7,643 bases of DNA from Spirochaetota bacterium (GTDB taxonomy: Bacteria > Spirochaetota > JAHITG01). The stretch spans positions 1 to 7,643 of the forward strand of contig JAHITG010000494.1 in the NCBI GenBank assembly GCA_018817865.1, in the 5' to 3' direction. Both the position numbers and the translations under genes were made by a program. Below, piece after piece: positions 6,160 through 7,643 of this stretch (position 1 is the first letter of the stretch; every line of letters starts with the position of its first letter). Under the pieces are notes generated by a model, which did no database searches, was not told the origin of the DNA, and saw nothing but the letters and a program-made list of their open reading frames with translations.

Positions 6160-7167
6160 TCAGCGTAATTCTTTTTGTACTTTTAAAAAAACCTCCTGCG
6201 GTTTTACCTCTTCCAGACACCTACGTGTTTCATACAGACATTCAAACCTGTGAGAAGAGATAGTGTAGGTATGACTGCAGGGTCGGCAGGCAATATCAGA
6301 ATATACTATTACCTTGTTTCGTGTGAATGGCCCGGTCCTTCTGAAATCGGATGGTCCCATTATTGAAACAGAATAACATCCTAAAAAAGCTGCAAGATGC
6401 ATAAGGCCGGAGTCATTAGAAATAAAGACCCGGCATTCATTTATCTCTTTAATGATCTCTTTAATAGTTCTATTCGTGACCACCTCAACAGGCAGTCCCT
6501 TTAGCTTCTGAACAAAGTAATGGACATCTTCTTCCTCATGAGGTCCGAAAAAAAGTCTGATCCTGTACTTTTTATATTGACTGCTGATAAGCCTGATCAG
6601 TTCAATAAAATTAGCATTACCCCACCTTTTAAAAGATCCTTCTTTTTTACTGCCGGTATGAAAACCAATGACCTTTCTCTTCTTCTTTAAAGCCAGGATG
6701 CTTTGATTCATTTTATCCGATACCTTTGTATAATTCACACCGAAGGATTGCAGTAAATTAATATTCTGATAAACATCATGGATCCCGATCACAACAGGAA
6801 CATTAACGGTATTAAAAAAAGAGACCCTGAAAAGATTATTATCAGGATAAACCGACCCGATCCGCATTGAAGCTCCAATAATAAAACTTAATATATTATA
6901 ATGAGGCCGGGCTGACGGAAAAGCGGTAATGGAACAATCATATTTCTCTTTTCGTAAAGAAAGGATCGTCCCCGGATCTTTCACATAGTATATATTATTG
7001 AACAACCTGCTGAAATCATCAACTTCGTTTAACAGTTCTCTTGTAGAACCCAAAAGAGTCAGCACATCGATCCGTGCATCTTTAAATTTCTTCCTTAATT
7101 CTTTAACCATGGGCAGACATATTATGGAATTACCAATGCCGTAAGGCCCGATAATAAGAATTTTCAT
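6160..7167 (-). CDS. Glycosyltransferase family 9 (heptosyltransferase-like)
   Basis: The 335-residue protein has the normal length and both Rossmann halves (GT-B fold) of the GT9 family, which adds heptose or related sugars to LPS core or other surface glycans from a nucleotide sugar at the inner membrane's cytosolic face. Visible motifs are GPYGIGNSIICLPM (7-20; family N-terminal loop, here GIGNS rather than IGD), FHTGS (169-173) followed by KRWG (180-183), and SNDSGLMHLAAFLG (250-263), the nucleotide-sugar binding signature. GPSDFRRTGPF (271-281) follows. A Cys set, C294-x2-C297-x12-C310-x6-C317, closes the protein and recurs in part of this family. ATG 7165-7167 has TAAGGA six bases upstream (7174-7179). 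The gene is first in a two-gene unit with the cupin. The acceptor and donor cannot be told from sequence, so no waa/rfa symbol is assigned. Confidence 0.93.
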   Translation of the reverse strand: MKILIIGPYGIGNSIICLPMVKELRKKFKDARIDVLTLLGSTRELLNEVDDFSRLFNNIYYVKDPGTILSLRKEKYDCSITAFPSARPHYNILSFIIGASMRIGSVYPDNNLFRVSFFNTVNVPVVIGIHDVYQNINLLQSFGVNYTKVSDKMNQSILALKKKRKVIGFHTGSKKEGSFKRWGNANFIELIRLISSQYKKYRIRLFFGPHEEEDVHYFVQKLKGLPVEVVTNRTIKEIIKEINECRVFISNDSGLMHLAAFLGCYSVSIMGPSDFRRTGPFTRNKVIVYSDIACRPCSHTYTISSHRFECLYETRRCLEEVKPQEVFLKVQKELR

Positions 7168-7320
7168 ATATTTTCCTTATTAAAAATTAATTTAATATAT
7201 AAAAAAGGGTAATACAATTTTTTTCAAAGTCAAGGACTGCCTTTAAGTATTAAAACAAGTGATCATAAAAATTTGACTTTAAAAATATATTTATCACATT
7301 ATAATCGGTAGTAAAGAACT
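7168..7320. promoter_or_regulatory. Divergent intergenic region with candidate promoter for the PilZ gene
   Basis: These 153 AT-rich bases must hold promoters for the glycosyltransferase unit (minus) and the PilZ gene (plus). On the plus strand TATAAT at 7300-7305 is a perfect -10, 15 bases before ATG 7321, which would leave a very short leader. TTGACT at 7273-7278 is a good -35 but 21 bases away, longer than ideal. TTTAAA at 7278-7283 gives a 16-base spacer but a poor box. No convincing minus-strand promoter pair was found. Confidence 0.4.
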
Positions 7321-7599
7321 ATGGATGAACGAAGAAAAACAGAAAGGATTAAAATAGATAAACCGGTAAAGAGCGAGACCCATTCGATCATTAAAGGGAT
7401 AGATGTAAGTACCGGCGGCATAAAGGTTATCATGAACAACAAGATGGAGATCGGGGAAATGGTACAAATGCATTTCCATATCCCTCAAATCGGGAATAAA
7501 TTCAACGTAGAAGCCAAAGTAGTATGGCAGAAAAAAACTGAAAATGGTTATGCCATAGGGCTTGAATTTAAAAAAGTCCGCTCTGACCAGGAAAAATAA
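7321..7599 (+). CDS. Small single-domain PilZ protein (predicted c-di-GMP receptor)
   Basis: The 92-residue product is a bare PilZ domain. Both parts of the c-di-GMP signature are present: R5-x3-R9 in the opening MDERRKTER stretch, and D28-x-S30-x2-G33 in IDVSTGGIKV. The C-terminal half ends with the typical strand pair VEAKVVWQKK and GYAIGLEFKKV. No transmembrane segment, signal peptide or partner domain is seen, so it is probably a soluble adaptor that changes shape on c-di-GMP binding and acts on another protein such as a motility or polysaccharide-export component. ATG 7321 is chosen because M-x-E-R-R is the usual PilZ opening, although the Shine-Dalgarno is weak (a purine run just upstream). 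It diverges from the glycosyltransferase unit. The target is unknown. Confidence 0.9.
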   Translation: MDERRKTERIKIDKPVKSETHSIIKGIDVSTGGIKVIMNNKMEIGEMVQMHFHIPQIGNKFNVEAKVVWQKKTENGYAIGLEFKKVRSDQEK

Positions 7600-7643
7600 C
7601 TTAATTATTGATCAATTATTTAATACTCATGGCAAGTGTTACA
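7600..7643. other. Window end; no feature recognised
   Basis: These 44 AT-rich bases follow the PilZ stop. A 10-bp palindrome (ATTGATCAAT, 7607-7616) does not extend and has no T-tract, so it is not called a terminator. Confidence 0.5.

Noticed and set aside
7294..7488. 64-codon minus-strand open frame opposite the PilZ gene
   Set aside because: The plus strand carries both PilZ signature motifs; this frame has none and no ribosome site.
7607..7616. Palindrome ATTGATCAAT after the PilZ stop
   Set aside because: Ten bases, not extendable, AT-rich, no T-tract; likely chance.

Overview
The window looks like a chromosomal piece from a Gram-negative, probably uncultured environmental bacterium. 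The clues are moderate-to-low GC with very AT-rich spacers, a GT9 (heptosyltransferase-type) glycosyltransferase, a very large exported beta-propeller/FG-GAP protein, a c-di-GMP-type PilZ protein, and intergenic REP-like and CACAGAG-type repeats. The phylum cannot be fixed from this sequence. Lineages such as Omnitrophota, Elusimicrobia or similar groups would fit the style, but that is a guess.

Layout. (1) Positions 1-4322, minus strand: one uninterrupted reading frame of at least 1440 codons, cut by the left window edge. It encodes a secreted multidomain protein: signal peptide, an eight-repeat PQQ-type beta-propeller, an Ig-like segment, then [Trp-rich module + FG-GAP cluster] twice with a fibronectin-III-like domain between. 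(2) 4323-4902: a 580-base divergent spacer. Its left part is AT-rich. Its right part is a ~160-bp foldback element containing two oppositely oriented GTAG-plus-hairpin units, which is the architecture of a REP doublet (BIME/REPIN). (3) 4903-5349, plus: a PPC/DUF296-type protein. (4) 5350-5640: a convergent spacer with two tandem 13-bp hairpins of the same design, then an inverted repeat built from CACAGAG heptamers. (5) 5641-7167, minus: a two-gene unit, GT9 glycosyltransferase then a DUF985-type cupin that starts at TTG, 18 bases apart. (6) 7168-7320: a divergent spacer. (7) 7321-7599, plus: a small single-domain PilZ protein. The last 44 bases hold no recognised gene.

The genes do not form one pathway. 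The GT9 enzyme (surface polysaccharide or LPS assembly) and the large exported protein both point to the cell envelope, and the PilZ protein diverging from the glycosyltransferase could link c-di-GMP signalling to the surface. No complete new defence, mobile or biosynthetic system is visible. The most unusual content is the non-coding structure in the two spacers and the duplicated module in the giant protein.
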